A stretch of 64,000 nt of DNA from a virus: positions 59,822 to 123,821 of the IMG/VR virus record IMGVR_UViG_3300031857_016023; one strand, given 5' to 3'. The notes beneath the pieces are model-generated. The model had not been told where the DNA came from and searched no databases. It was given only the letters and a program-made list of their open reading frames with translations. Each line of letters starts with the position of its first letter. Positions within the stretch are counted from its first letter, which is position 1. The translations under genes were made by a program, and so were the position numbers. Below are positions 9,502-18,672 of this stretch, one piece after another.

Positions 9502-9696
9502 TTAAGGTAGAATAGGGGTCAACTCAGGCATATTAAATTCACGATTAGTAGTATAGATTACTCTACCACCATATTGCACAACATGCTCATCAGCGCTCGA
9601 AAGACGAGCACAAAGGTTCATGGCAGCCGTTATTGGCAAATTTACTTCATAGAAACGATGAAATCCAGGGTACATTGCTAAAAGTTCATTATACAT
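9502..9696 (-). CDS. Small conserved-looking phage protein, function unknown
   Basis: I place the start at the ATG at 9696 because AAGGA lies seven bases upstream (9704-9708); a longer reading frame up to 9726 lacks such a site. The 64-residue product begins MYNELLAMYPGFHRFYEVNL, is compact, with no signal peptide, membrane segment or metal motif. It lies between two fibre-type genes and is preceded by a late-type promoter candidate (9735-9743). I do not recognise the family. Confidence 0.6.
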   Translation of the reverse strand: MYNELLAMYPGFHRFYEVNLPITAAMNLCARLSSADEHVVQYGGRVIYTTNREFNMPELTPILP

Positions 9697-9734
9697 TTGA
9701 CTGTCCTTAAAAAAATAAAAAAACAATAGTTCTT

Positions 9735-9743
9735 CTATTTATG
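9735..9743 (-). promoter_or_regulatory. Late-type promoter candidate CATAAATAG
   Basis: On the minus strand the short gap between the genes at 9751 and 9696 reads CATAAATAG, close to the T4 late consensus TATAAATA. It is about 38 bases before the chosen start at 9696, leaving room for a leader with the AAGGA site. The phage encodes a gp33-type late co-activator (55519-55743), which supports use of such elements. Confidence 0.5.
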
Positions 9744-9750
9744 CTATTTG

Positions 9751-12042
9751 TTAGTTCCAAAATTGTAATGGTTCAGACTTAACTCTAAACGCTGGATCAG
9801 CGGCAGAAAATACTCTGCCAGTTTTGGACATAATGCTAGCTATTTTACCTAAATTTGGTTGTAAGTTAAATACTGTTGATTGAAATTGATTTAATTTAAA
9901 AGGTTCAATTAAGTCTACTTTAAATACCCTTTGGTCATACTCTTTAGATACAGCATTTTTTATAACAACAATAGGTTTTGTTAATGTATTTGTATCAAAT
10001 ATTTTTTCTTCTAAAAATTTAGAAAAAGCATTTCGTACAACAAAACCTTTAGAGATAAAATTAGAATTAAATTTCTTAGTATCAAAATCTTTTGGAAAAA
10101 CATCTTTTAAAGCAATATAGGCTTTGTTTAATTGGGGTAAAGTAGTATTTAAATCAAATACTTGAGTTTTTGTAAATGGTGTTTTAAAATTACCATAAGA
10201 TACATCAAATATTTTTTCATCTAAATCTTTTGGAAAAATATTTCTGGCAACAAAACCAGATTTTAATGTGCTAACTCTATACCCCTGTTCTTCCAAAGAT
10301 TTTGGAAAAGCAGGTTTTAATCGAACTATTGGTTTTGTTAATTCAGTAACATTAAATCTATTTTGAGGAGTTGGAGTTGCAGCAAAACGGCTTCGACTAG
10401 AATATAAACCTGGTGCTATTATTGCATAATATAAATTTTCTCCTGGAGTTGTAGGAGCTGTAGTTGGGTAAACATTAGATTGAGCAATAAAATTACTTAC
10501 GTTAAGTGTATCAAGATAAACACGGTTGCTAAGTGGTGTTTTAACAATGAGTTTAGGATTGTTTAATACCGTTACAACTTTAGCTTCTAATGATTTAGGA
10601 AAAGCAGGTACTGTAGGTAATAAAGCATTACTCCATGGCCTACGAGATTTATCTGCTCTTAAACCTGGTGCTCTAGTGAAATAATAAAAGTTTTCACGGG
10701 CATTGGTTGGAGCTAAAAGTGTAATAACTGTATTTTGGCTAACATTAGAAGTTATGACTCCTCTTGCATCTTTACTAATTGTTATTGTAAGAGATTTAGA
10801 CCATGGTGCTCTAGCTTTATCTGCTCTTAAACCTGGTGCTCTAGTGAAATAATAAAAGTTTTCACGGGCATTGGTTGGCGAAACAAGTGTACTTACGGTA
10901 TTTTGGCGAACATTAGAAGATATGTTTGCTTGTCTACCATTTAATGCTGCAATGTTGATGTAAGCCGGAAATGTTTTAGACCATATTGCTCTGGCTTTAT
11001 CTGCTCTTTTACCTGGAGCTATGGTAAAATAATAAAAATTTTCACGAGCATTGGTTGGCTCTAAAAGTGTGCTTACGGTATTTTGTCGAACATTGGAAGA
11101 AACATTGGCGATAGTTGTTCCTAAAGAAAATACTTGTAATCTATCTGCTCCTTTTTTCCCAGAATAATTAACATTTGCGGAGGCATCAACCTTAATTATA
11201 ACATTCGACAGTAGACTTAATGCTGGTTGAGACCAAATATCTCTAGCTCTATCCGCTCTTTTACCTGGAGCTATTGTGAAGTAATAGAAATTCTCACGAG
11301 CATTGGTTGGAGCTAATTTTGTGCTAACATTAGCTTGTGCTACATTTGAGGTTATATTTGCTTGTCTACTAAGAGAACGTATATCAATTAAACCTGGTGT
11401 TGTTCTAAAAAATATATCTCTAGCTAGATCTTGGCGTTTACCAGGAGCTATGGTAAAGTAATAGAAGTTTTCACGAGCATTAATTGGTGCAGTAGTTGTA
11501 CTGACTGTATTTTGGCGAATATTAGAAGAAACATTAGCAATTGTTGTTTTTAAAGAAAAAATAACATCAGTTTTTACTTTACCAACAGATTTTAATTTAC
11601 CAAACAATCGATTAGGTAAAGGAGTTCGCAAAACTGTAAAAGCTTTGTTTAATTGAGTAACTATTTTATTTAAAGAAAATACCTGTGTTTGAGCAATAGG
11701 TAATTTAAAATCGCCATAAGAAACATCAAATACCTTTTCATCTAAATCTTTCGAAAAAGCATTTTTTACTACAAGACCCTTAGAAACTATATTTGATTTA
11801 AATAATGTGGATTCATAAGTTTTTGGTAAAGCACTTCGAATAACATCTCTACGGTTTACATTACCTACTTTGCGGTTGTTTACTTCATTATTTTTTGGTA
11901 AAGGATTTTTTAATTGAAGGCTAGTTTTATTGGAAATAAAACTTTTGGTTACACTAAAACCAGTAAATGAATTAGCTGTATCTGTCCATTGTGCATTGTT
12001 ATTGCCTACTGGACCTGGAGCGGGAAAAATTAAAGCTGGCAT
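9751..12042 (-). CDS. Repeat-rich virion protein with NARENFYYFTIAPGKR motif repeats
   Basis: A 763-residue protein of unknown function. The centre (residues about 185-560) contains seven related units of about 50-65 residues. Most carry NARENFYYFT(I/R)APG(K/L)R(A/Q)D followed by RARxxWS, preceded by a short strand such as ANVSSNVRQNTVST; the last unit is degenerate (PGENLYYAIIAPGLYS). Flanking regions hold another family of repeats around FxKDLDEKxFDVSYG(D/N)FK. No signal peptide, cysteines or enzyme motif. Its position among fibre and neck genes suggests a structural or appendage protein. The gene is preceded by TAAATAG close to the ATG and by the terminator at 12081-12107. Confidence 0.65.
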   Translation of the reverse strand: MPALIFPAPGPVGNNNAQWTDTANSFTGFSVTKSFISNKTSLQLKNPLPKNNEVNNRKVGNVNRRDVIRSALPKTYESTLFKSNIVSKGLVVKNAFSKDLDEKVFDVSYGDFKLPIAQTQVFSLNKIVTQLNKAFTVLRTPLPNRLFGKLKSVGKVKTDVIFSLKTTIANVSSNIRQNTVSTTTAPINARENFYYFTIAPGKRQDLARDIFFRTTPGLIDIRSLSRQANITSNVAQANVSTKLAPTNARENFYYFTIAPGKRADRARDIWSQPALSLLSNVIIKVDASANVNYSGKKGADRLQVFSLGTTIANVSSNVRQNTVSTLLEPTNARENFYYFTIAPGKRADKARAIWSKTFPAYINIAALNGRQANISSNVRQNTVSTLVSPTNARENFYYFTRAPGLRADKARAPWSKSLTITISKDARGVITSNVSQNTVITLLAPTNARENFYYFTRAPGLRADKSRRPWSNALLPTVPAFPKSLEAKVVTVLNNPKLIVKTPLSNRVYLDTLNVSNFIAQSNVYPTTAPTTPGENLYYAIIAPGLYSSRSRFAATPTPQNRFNVTELTKPIVRLKPAFPKSLEEQGYRVSTLKSGFVARNIFPKDLDEKIFDVSYGNFKTPFTKTQVFDLNTTLPQLNKAYIALKDVFPKDFDTKKFNSNFISKGFVVRNAFSKFLEEKIFDTNTLTKPIVVIKNAVSKEYDQRVFKVDLIEPFKLNQFQSTVFNLQPNLGKIASIMSKTGRVFSAADPAFRVKSEPLQFWN

Positions 12043-12080
12043 ATAGGCTATTTACCAAAAATTTTGTTTATTCCTAAAAA

Positions 12081-12107
12081 GAAATAGCCGTACTAGACGG
12101 CTATTTC
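12081..12107 (-). terminator. Rho-independent terminator of the 973-residue virion protein gene
   Basis: An 11-bp perfect inverted repeat (12081-12091 with 12097-12107, 5-base loop). On the minus strand the second arm ACGGCTATTTC runs directly into TTTTT. It lies 27 bases after the stop of the gene at 12134-15055, making that gene a separately terminated unit. Confidence 0.88.
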
Positions 12108-12133
12108 CAAACACTTCTAAGTTTAATTGCTGT

Positions 12134-15055
12134 TTAAGCAGGTATAGCGAATCGGAAGTTATTAGTAAATGCTGCCTGTGTATTAATTGCTTGAGGTCCA
12201 GTACCATCTTCCAAACTACGGTATGATTGAGAAATAGTTGTACCAAAGAATTGGAATCTTGTAGTGACAACTGTAGAAGTTAATACCCAATGATCAACAG
12301 CAGATTGAGTTGAATCATAGAAGAAATCACTATCAGAAGTAATGCTTACTGTATCCATTAAAGTACCAAGAGCACTTGGAATAACTTTCAATCCGTAAAA
12401 TCTACCACGAATATCTGGATCATATGTTGGTCCAAGAACAACAACTGGACTAAACATAAAGCGCTTACTGTTGTATACATTGGTTGCAACAGGTACAAGA
12501 TGACCCAAATGAGGTTGAGGAATCGTGTTAGCTGGATTAGTTGTCAGAATACCAGCAACTGGTGCGTTAGTTCCCTGATAAGCACCAGAACCACCAATTT
12601 CATACAAATGTCCCCAGCGACCAGTTGTAATTGTACAAGCACTATAAACGTGTGCATTGTGATCAACTAGGTCACCAGCGGAGTTACGAGCTCTAGGCAC
12701 AGAAAACACGCAACCATGTACCGGACTGTTTTGGAGAACAGGGAAAGTTGGGAACAATTGAGCGCCAACCGGGAATCTGTTTCCGTTAATGTGAGCATAT
12801 GTTGGCCATGGACTTATTGCAGTTGCACCAGTAATATTGTTGTTTGCAGGCGATACTGAGAAGTTAATACCTGTAACACCAAGACCTGTCGAAGCATCTT
12901 CTGGTTGAGCTCTTTCAAACTCAACGCAACCTAGCCAGTTTGTTGCTAGGTTAGCAAAAGATTTACCTTGTATGATAAAGTAACGAGGATTTCCAAAGAG
13001 ATACAAGAAACCGCCAGATGTTTGTGTTGTCGAAACAACATCGTTAGCGTTACTTGCTGGGCCAGGACCAGTAGAACCGTTAACTGTAACTGTTGTAAGT
13101 GTTTGTGAACCAGACACCGTATATGTTCCTGTGTTACCTGTACCAGTACCAAAGGCAGTTACGTTACCAATTGATGAACCCATAAATGTACCAATTCTGA
13201 TTTGGCCAGAGGTCATCGTGTTAACTGTTAACGATGTAGTTGTTTGAGAAACTTGAGCAACAATACCACCTGATTGGTCAGCGATGTTAACACCAACACC
13301 GTTTGTAGCACCATAAGAACCTAACCAACGCTCATAAACTGGTAATGAGTAAGTTGCGTTAGCAGTTGTAATGACACCAGTATTAAACAATGGGAAGTAT
13401 CTGAATCCCATGAACTTGCGGTCATTACTTGTGTTGCGTAATGTTGTGGTTGCCTCAGCTGATTTGTTTGGACAAGAATAAACGTACTCAATAAAGTCAG
13501 CACCAGCAATTGTAGCCGTTGTTAAGTTACCTGGAGTAAAGAGTTTTGGTGGGTTAGCACCAACAGAAGTTATAGTGTTTAAAAGTGGATTACCAAGTGT
13601 AAGGTTATTACCAGCAACACCAGCAAGATAAGTAAACAATGGAACTGATCTGTATAAACTAACAGGACTAGTAACAGTAATTGGCAGGTTAACCGTCAAT
13701 GTTGTGTTGTTACTGATTGCGTTAACAACTAAATGTTGACCAGCGATAACGATTTCAGCACCAACATGAAGCTCGGTTGTAAAGAGTGTTGATTGACCGT
13801 TAACTTGTGTTGTAGCTGCCGCCGTAAGAATATTACCGGTCAATCGTGTTGCTTGACCACCACCACTTTGTACTTTAACGATGTTATTTAAAGTGAAACC
13901 AGTAGCAGAAGTAACTGTTACTAATGTTGTGCCTGCCGGAAATACTGTATTAGCAGTTGCGGTCATTGTGGACTCAATACCTAATTTACCGTTAGCGTGC
14001 TGAGCTGTGTTACCACTACCTTCACGGGTTCCTTCTAGTATCCAACCATGGAGTTTTCTTTTCTTGTAGATTGCAACACCACTAAGATTGCTTACAATTG
14101 GACGATTTAATCGTATAAGAGTATCTGATAAAATTTCATTAACTGAATATTCAGAACCATCAATCATAATTTCTTCATTCACACGAAGTTCTGTTGTAAA
14201 TGTGGTTCCTGTGCCAGTCAAATAAGTTTCTTTTACACGAACTGGCATACCTAGTACGCCTTGTGTCATTGCTGCTGCTGGTTGTCCTGGTAAAGTTGTA
14301 AGCGTAGCAGCTGTTGCAGTTGTTGGAGTAAATACTCGTAATTCATCTCCAATATATACTTCTTCTCCTGAAATAATATCAGCAGTAAAGTTAGTGCCAG
14401 TACCAGTTACAGAAGCTGAACCGCCACTCACAGCAACAGTTCCTCTTGGAGTTACTCTATAGCGTAGTCCAGCATCTGTAAAGTCCATTGCTGCACCTAG
14501 GGTCATAGAGGTATTACTTGCAATAGCACTAATAACTCTGACACGACCATTAATAACAATTGTTCTACCAGCTACTCCTGCTGTATTTGCAGCATCAAAT
14601 GTAGCTTCAGTTAAAAAGAATGTTCCGTTACCTGTAACCGTTGCGGAACCGTTTGTAACAGACACAGTACCTGAAGTATTGCCAGACACGTTTGTTACAT
14701 CTGCGGTACCTGTTAAAGTGTACTGAATAAATTTAACTGCACATGCGTCTGTTGGTGTTCTTGTCCAAGGTGCAGTAACAGTAAAAGAAGTGTCAGAAGC
14801 AACTGCCGCAACAGTACGAACTTGGCCGTAGATACTAATTACATCACCTGCTCTTAATTGAGTAGTGAAAATTGTTCCAACACCCGTTACGGTTCCGGTG
14901 CCACCTGGATTAGTAATATTGACATAACCCTGTAGAGTATCATTTCTTAACCATTGATCTACTAAGGCAAAAGTTGGCCATATATCCGCACCTGTTGTAT
15001 AAGGGCCATAGGTAATAGAGGCACTATTTCTACCTAATTCATTTAGTGTTGCCAT
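12134..15055 (-). CDS. Large virion protein with repeated GTGTxF beta modules, probably highly expressed
   Basis: A 973-residue protein. The first 500 residues contain about five variants of one beta module of 60-80 residues: TVTGVGTIFTTQLRAGDVIS, then YGQVRTVAAVASDTSFTV; ATVTGNGTFF; ASVTGTGTNFTADIISGEEV; YLTGTGTTFTTELRVNEEIM. The second half is less repetitive and more aromatic (GGFLYLFGNPRYFIIQGKSF, WGHLYEIGGSGAYQG). I know similar large virion proteins in T4-like marine phages without a firm function. The gene is monocistronic, with two late-type promoter candidates and a hairpin leader upstream, AGGAG before the ATG, a strong terminator, and visibly richer GC codon choice than its neighbours. 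All suggest an abundant virion component. Confidence 0.7.
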   Translation of the reverse strand: MATLNELGRNSASITYGPYTTGADIWPTFALVDQWLRNDTLQGYVNITNPGGTGTVTGVGTIFTTQLRAGDVISIYGQVRTVAAVASDTSFTVTAPWTRTPTDACAVKFIQYTLTGTADVTNVSGNTSGTVSVTNGSATVTGNGTFFLTEATFDAANTAGVAGRTIVINGRVRVISAIASNTSMTLGAAMDFTDAGLRYRVTPRGTVAVSGGSASVTGTGTNFTADIISGEEVYIGDELRVFTPTTATAATLTTLPGQPAAAMTQGVLGMPVRVKETYLTGTGTTFTTELRVNEEIMIDGSEYSVNEILSDTLIRLNRPIVSNLSGVAIYKKRKLHGWILEGTREGSGNTAQHANGKLGIESTMTATANTVFPAGTTLVTVTSATGFTLNNIVKVQSGGGQATRLTGNILTAAATTQVNGQSTLFTTELHVGAEIVIAGQHLVVNAISNNTTLTVNLPITVTSPVSLYRSVPLFTYLAGVAGNNLTLGNPLLNTITSVGANPPKLFTPGNLTTATIAGADFIEYVYSCPNKSAEATTTLRNTSNDRKFMGFRYFPLFNTGVITTANATYSLPVYERWLGSYGATNGVGVNIADQSGGIVAQVSQTTTSLTVNTMTSGQIRIGTFMGSSIGNVTAFGTGTGNTGTYTVSGSQTLTTVTVNGSTGPGPASNANDVVSTTQTSGGFLYLFGNPRYFIIQGKSFANLATNWLGCVEFERAQPEDASTGLGVTGINFSVSPANNNITGATAISPWPTYAHINGNRFPVGAQLFPTFPVLQNSPVHGCVFSVPRARNSAGDLVDHNAHVYSACTITTGRWGHLYEIGGSGAYQGTNAPVAGILTTNPANTIPQPHLGHLVPVATNVYNSKRFMFSPVVVLGPTYDPDIRGRFYGLKVIPSALGTLMDTVSITSDSDFFYDSTQSAVDHWVLTSTVVTTRFQFFGTTISQSYRSLEDGTGPQAINTQAAFTNNFRFAIPA

Positions 15056-15158
15056 TAATTATTCTCCTAGAACATGTACCGCAATTTTTACGGATTTAGT
15101 TTGTATATTATTTAGTTAAAGTTGTGGATTTCCGCTTATTTAGTATTTTAAACCATTA
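15056..15158 (-). promoter_or_regulatory. Leader with two late-type promoter candidates and a 5' hairpin
   Basis: This 103-base gap holds two copies of ACTAAATAA on the minus strand (15144-15136 and 15116-15108), a T4-late-like -10 element. Closer to the gene a small hairpin CCGTAA-AAA-TTGCGG is followed by AGGAG and the ATG of the 973-residue protein. The same ACTAAATA core recurs at 18686 and 57341, so it is probably this phage's late promoter form. Confidence 0.55.
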
Positions 15159-16172
15159 TCAAGTATTGAACAAGGTCATAGAAAAATTACTGCCTATTCC
15201 TTCTATGATACTAACTTTTATATAATCAGTAGTAATTATTGCATAGTCTAAATCACTATATTTGACTGTAAACTGACCCATAGGTAATGTAAAATATTGT
15301 AAAAGAATATCATTTTTATACAGGCCTGCGGTCAAATTTCTATCTACAGGACCTCCATTTGTTAAGCGAACTGAGCGAATGGTGTTTGTTGCTTCAGGTA
15401 CAAATATGGCTTTACCTGGAACTGGCGCTGAAAAATCACTTAGAACATTGAAAGTTTTAATTAAATTGCTACCTGAACCACCACCGGTATTTGCAGCATT
15501 AAATGCAGCATTAGCATGATTAAAAATTCTACCGCCATCAAAAGTAATTGACTTCGGATTGGCCAGCGTATTGCTGGTAATTGAAATACCATTAGATGCA
15601 ACAAACGCAATTGTATCTAGGCCATTCGCAATTAGATCATTTTGACCTGCAATCTTCCACGTTTTAAATGTGGAGTTCATGGCAATCTTTACATTGCCAG
15701 ATCCTAAATTCGTTACATCAAAACCTGAGTTGGCATCAAAACGAATGCCAGTTACAGCTGTTACTACATTTGTATAGTTATTTGAATCATCAGTTAGGCT
15801 TACGGTTAGTGGACTACCGCCACCTCCAGATCCAGCATTTGCAGTATATTGCCGACTACCATCACCAAACTGAATGTAATCTCTTGTAGCAACAGTATTA
15901 GCTGTTACATTACCAGTTCTAAAGAGGCCTGTTGCTTTATCAAAGGTTAATCTTGGTGAAGAACCAAGAATACCAGAATCATTGAATTGGATTTCAGTAT
16001 CTAAACCCGCCGGGCCTTCATACCTTTCAATGGTCTGGATTGTATTGGAAGGGCCACCACGATAGAAAATTTTGCCATCATATGTGTTGATGGCAATTTC
16101 ACCATTTGCTAGGCTAGTAGGAACATTCCCACTAATATAGGAATGCCGTAACTCAATGACTGTATTAGACAT
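15159..16172 (-). CDS. Tail fibre protein with SLANGEIAIN N-terminal module
   Basis: A 337-residue protein. The first 60 residues (VIELRHSYISGNVPTSLANG, then EIAINTYDGKIFYRG) match the common attachment module of phage fibre and tropism proteins. The middle has GSRQYTANAGSGGGGSPLTV and a short FNHANAAFNAAN shaft unit. The C terminus is a beta-rich domain without recognised enzyme motif, a possible small receptor-binding or capping domain. It overlaps the next gene by one base. The paralogous N-terminal module also starts the protein at 16653-18029. Confidence 0.7.
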   Translation of the reverse strand: MSNTVIELRHSYISGNVPTSLANGEIAINTYDGKIFYRGGPSNTIQTIERYEGPAGLDTEIQFNDSGILGSSPRLTFDKATGLFRTGNVTANTVATRDYIQFGDGSRQYTANAGSGGGGSPLTVSLTDDSNNYTNVVTAVTGIRFDANSGFDVTNLGSGNVKIAMNSTFKTWKIAGQNDLIANGLDTIAFVASNGISITSNTLANPKSITFDGGRIFNHANAAFNAANTGGGSGSNLIKTFNVLSDFSAPVPGKAIFVPEATNTIRSVRLTNGGPVDRNLTAGLYKNDILLQYFTLPMGQFTVKYSDLDYAIITTDYIKVSIIEGIGSNFSMTLFNT

Positions 16173-16633
16173 TAGAACGAGCTGCCGTCATTTACCTTTA
16201 TATTAAAAAGATCAGTAACTTTTTGCTCAACCTTCTTTTCTTCCATTTTTTCTGGATTTAACTTCTTTAATTTGGAAGGTGTGGCAATGTTTTCTAATTT
16301 TTCAACGTATTCTTTTAGATTAGTAATTTCTGTTTTTTTGTTTTCTAAATCTTTTTGAAGGGCTGTATTTTTCTTCATTACATCATTTAAAGCACCTTGC
16401 AACCTAGATTTTTCCTCATGAGCAGTAGCGTTTACTTCTGCTTTCATTTTGAATTCTTTTAATTCTTCATAAGTCTTAATCAGCTCATTATATTTTTGTT
16501 CTACTTCTACTTTTGCTTTACCGGTATCTTCTGCTAATTTTAACTGAGTTTGAAATACAAAATTTTGCTTAATGATTGAAACTAAGTTATCAAGCAATAT
16601 CTCCTGGTAAGCATTTGAAAATTCTACATTCAT
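16172..16633 (-). CDS. Coiled-coil protein, function unknown
   Basis: A 153-residue, highly charged protein predicted to be mostly coiled coil from about residue 30 to 120 (QKYNELIKTYEELKEFKMKA, NTALQKDLENKKTEITNLKE). The conserved-looking ends are NVEFSNAYQEILLDNLVSII and VTDLFNIKVNDGSSF. It sits between fibre genes. I recall similar short coiled-coil proteins among fibre genes of marine T4-like phages but no established role; a fibre assembly chaperone or trimerisation partner is one possibility. Confidence 0.6.
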   Translation of the reverse strand: MNVEFSNAYQEILLDNLVSIIKQNFVFQTQLKLAEDTGKAKVEVEQKYNELIKTYEELKEFKMKAEVNATAHEEKSRLQGALNDVMKKNTALQKDLENKKTEITNLKEYVEKLENIATPSKLKKLNPEKMEEKKVEQKVTDLFNIKVNDGSSF

Positions 16634-16652
16634 AACGACCCCTTATCATTGT

Positions 16653-18029
16653 TTAAAATGTTCCACCAGATAGGTGAGCAAATGTTGGAACGCCAGTATT
16701 ATTAATTGTCAAAACATGACCTTCAGTTGATGAAGATGCGGTAGTAAATGCTCCTGAACCTTGGCCAAGTAAAACACCGTTTGTTGTAAATGTTCCTGCA
16801 CCAGTACCGCCTCTTGCAACACCTAATGTACCTGAAGTAATTTGCGATGCAGAAATGCCAATAAGTGTTGAATTGGCCTGTGAGATTCGGCCATTTGCTT
16901 CTAATGTAAATGAAGCAATTGTTGCACCATTACCATAACTTCCTGCAGCCGCTGTTATTGTTGTATAATCTGTATTAGCCTGATTAAATGCCGCATTAGC
17001 ATGATTGAAAGCGGCTTGTACATATGCAGAAGAACCTGCGGCGTTTGCAGCTGCAAAAGCGGCATTAGCCTGATCAAATGCAGCAGTAATATTGGTGTTC
17101 TGTGAAAGATTTACACCATTGATATTGTTTGCAGAAATGAAAGCTGCATTAGCGGTATTATAAGAATTATAAACTAATGTCTGTAAATCTTGTCCGTTTA
17201 ATGTAATTGACTGTGATTTTAGATTAGCCCTAAGAGTTGCAATCTTAAATGAAGGATTATTAATATCGATGTTATTGTTAGCACCAATTTCTGCTGTATA
17301 ACCTTCAAAAAGTTGAAATTCTTTTGTACCTGCATCACGAATAAGACCGGTATGAGCATTGACACCATCGTTATAGTGACCTGTAAAACCAATATCAAGT
17401 ATGTCTGAAGTATAATTACCTGCAGCAAGAATAATTAAACTGTCATTAGCAACAATCTGCGAAGAACTTACAGTAAAGGTATTACCTAAAACACTTAAAT
17501 TGCCTGTAATACTTAAATCACCAGAGATTGTGCCGCCAGTATTTGCATTAATCGAATTATTAGCACGAATGAAAGCAGCAGTAGCAGTATTTTGTGCATT
17601 AGTAATATTGGTGTTCTGTGTATTATTAACACCAGCTTCATTGTTGGCCTTAGCAAAGGCGCCGTTAGCATAAATGCTTGCTGAGTTAGCTGCAGCAAAA
17701 GCGCCGTTTGCATAGATTCCAGCCGAAGTAGCAGTTACGAGAGCAGTATTTGCTTGAATGAAAGCTGCATTAGCGTGATTTCTTGCATATACATCAGCAC
17801 CAGCATTAGCAACAGTATTTGCAAGGTCATAGGCAGCATTAGCATGATTATAAGCTCTTTCAAACTTATCAATGTAAAACTTACCGCCAATTGCAATCGA
17901 ACCTGTGCCATCAGGTGAACCAATAAACAGAGTATTACTTGCATATGAATAAGCTGGTTCACCGGCAAGTAGAGAGGTTGGCGTTGCCGTTCCTGTAGAA
18001 AACTTTAATTGTATTACGGTATTAGCCAT
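16653..18029 (-). CDS. Tail fibre protein with Ala/Asn repeats
   Basis: A 458-residue fibre. It starts with the TPTSLLAGEPAYSYASNTLF attachment module. Shaft repeats of the AxAAF type follow (RNHANAAFIQAN, YANGAFAAAN). A globular insert, residues about 170-300, has IVANDSLIILAAGNYTSDIL and HYNDGVNAHTGLIRD and is a clear paralogue of the insert in the giant fibre at 970-6159. The C terminus (VARGGTGAGTFTTNGVLLGQ and GSGAFTTASSS) resembles the GTGATT module common at the end of phage fibre shafts. No receptor-binding propeller is present. Confidence 0.75.
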   Translation of the reverse strand: MANTVIQLKFSTGTATPTSLLAGEPAYSYASNTLFIGSPDGTGSIAIGGKFYIDKFERAYNHANAAYDLANTVANAGADVYARNHANAAFIQANTALVTATSAGIYANGAFAAANSASIYANGAFAKANNEAGVNNTQNTNITNAQNTATAAFIRANNSINANTGGTISGDLSITGNLSVLGNTFTVSSSQIVANDSLIILAAGNYTSDILDIGFTGHYNDGVNAHTGLIRDAGTKEFQLFEGYTAEIGANNNIDINNPSFKIATLRANLKSQSITLNGQDLQTLVYNSYNTANAAFISANNINGVNLSQNTNITAAFDQANAAFAAANAAGSSAYVQAAFNHANAAFNQANTDYTTITAAAGSYGNGATIASFTLEANGRISQANSTLIGISASQITSGTLGVARGGTGAGTFTTNGVLLGQGSGAFTTASSSTEGHVLTINNTGVPTFAHLSGGTF

Positions 18030-18332
18030 TTAAAATGAGCCTCCGACTATTATTGTAACTGGTGGTTTTATTTCGTATTTTCCTGTGTCCGCATTAAACA
18101 CAACACTATCTCCATCTTCAGCTGAGCCAGTAACATCAACAAGTTCTGCTAAAGCAACATTTGGTTTTGGTCGGAAATTTTGCGAAATCATTACTGATTT
18201 GTTTGTTTGAGTAATTCGTACTTTGCCTAAAAGATTTATTTGAGGCTCAGCAACATTTGCACTTGGTGTAAAATTTTGTGATGCTAATTTAGGTTTAACA
18301 CCTGGCCGTATTCTAATTGCGCCTATATCCAT
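18030..18332 (-). CDS. Small fibre-associated protein
   Basis: A 100-residue protein with two related units: IRIRPGVKPKLASQNFTPSA near the N terminus and VRITQTNKSVMISQNFRPKP in the middle, followed by GDSVVFNADTGKYEI. The product at 9160-9489 shares this plan, so they are paralogues. It overlaps the preceding gene's stop and is adjacent to a fibre gene, so it may be a connector or short fibre. Family not named. Confidence 0.6.
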   Translation of the reverse strand: MDIGAIRIRPGVKPKLASQNFTPSANVAEPQINLLGKVRITQTNKSVMISQNFRPKPNVALAELVDVTGSAEDGDSVVFNADTGKYEIKPPVTIIVGGSF

Positions 18333-18664
18333 TATCGTGTTATTCCAGGTAGAACATTTACTATGCCTTCAACAACTCTTGTTCTTGTGGTATCTGGAGC
18401 TGTAATAACCAAATCATACAAATATCTTCCGGGAGTTATATTTGCAGTATTGGCTGCTGTCATCGTGAGAGTGATTTCACCATTTGAGATGCCCGTAACT
18501 GTTGCGGTAAAGTTATTGGCTACTGAAGAATAATATGATTTTCTTATTTGAGATGCAGCGGTATAACCTGCCAAGTTAATTGAATCACCGCCAATATCAT
18601 CAACATTAATTATGACAGAAAAAGACGCATTTTGTTCGATATTAAGTTCTGAATAAGCAGCCAC
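18332..18664 (-). CDS. Small beta-sandwich virion protein (Ig-like/BppU-N-like)
   Basis: A 110-residue protein: NIEQNASFSVIINVDDIGGD, then YTAASQIRKSYYSSVANNFT, then NITPGRYLYDLVITAPD. This order of strands is that of the small Ig-like domain found at the N terminus of phage baseplate upper proteins and related virion proteins. A structural role at the fibre-baseplate interface is inferred. It opens the minus-strand fibre operon downstream of the promoter/inverted repeat at 18673-18703. Confidence 0.6.
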   Translation of the reverse strand: MAAYSELNIEQNASFSVIINVDDIGGDSINLAGYTAASQIRKSYYSSVANNFTATVTGISNGEITLTMTAANTANITPGRYLYDLVITAPDTTRTRVVEGIVNVLPGITR

Positions 18665-18672
18665 AAATTACT

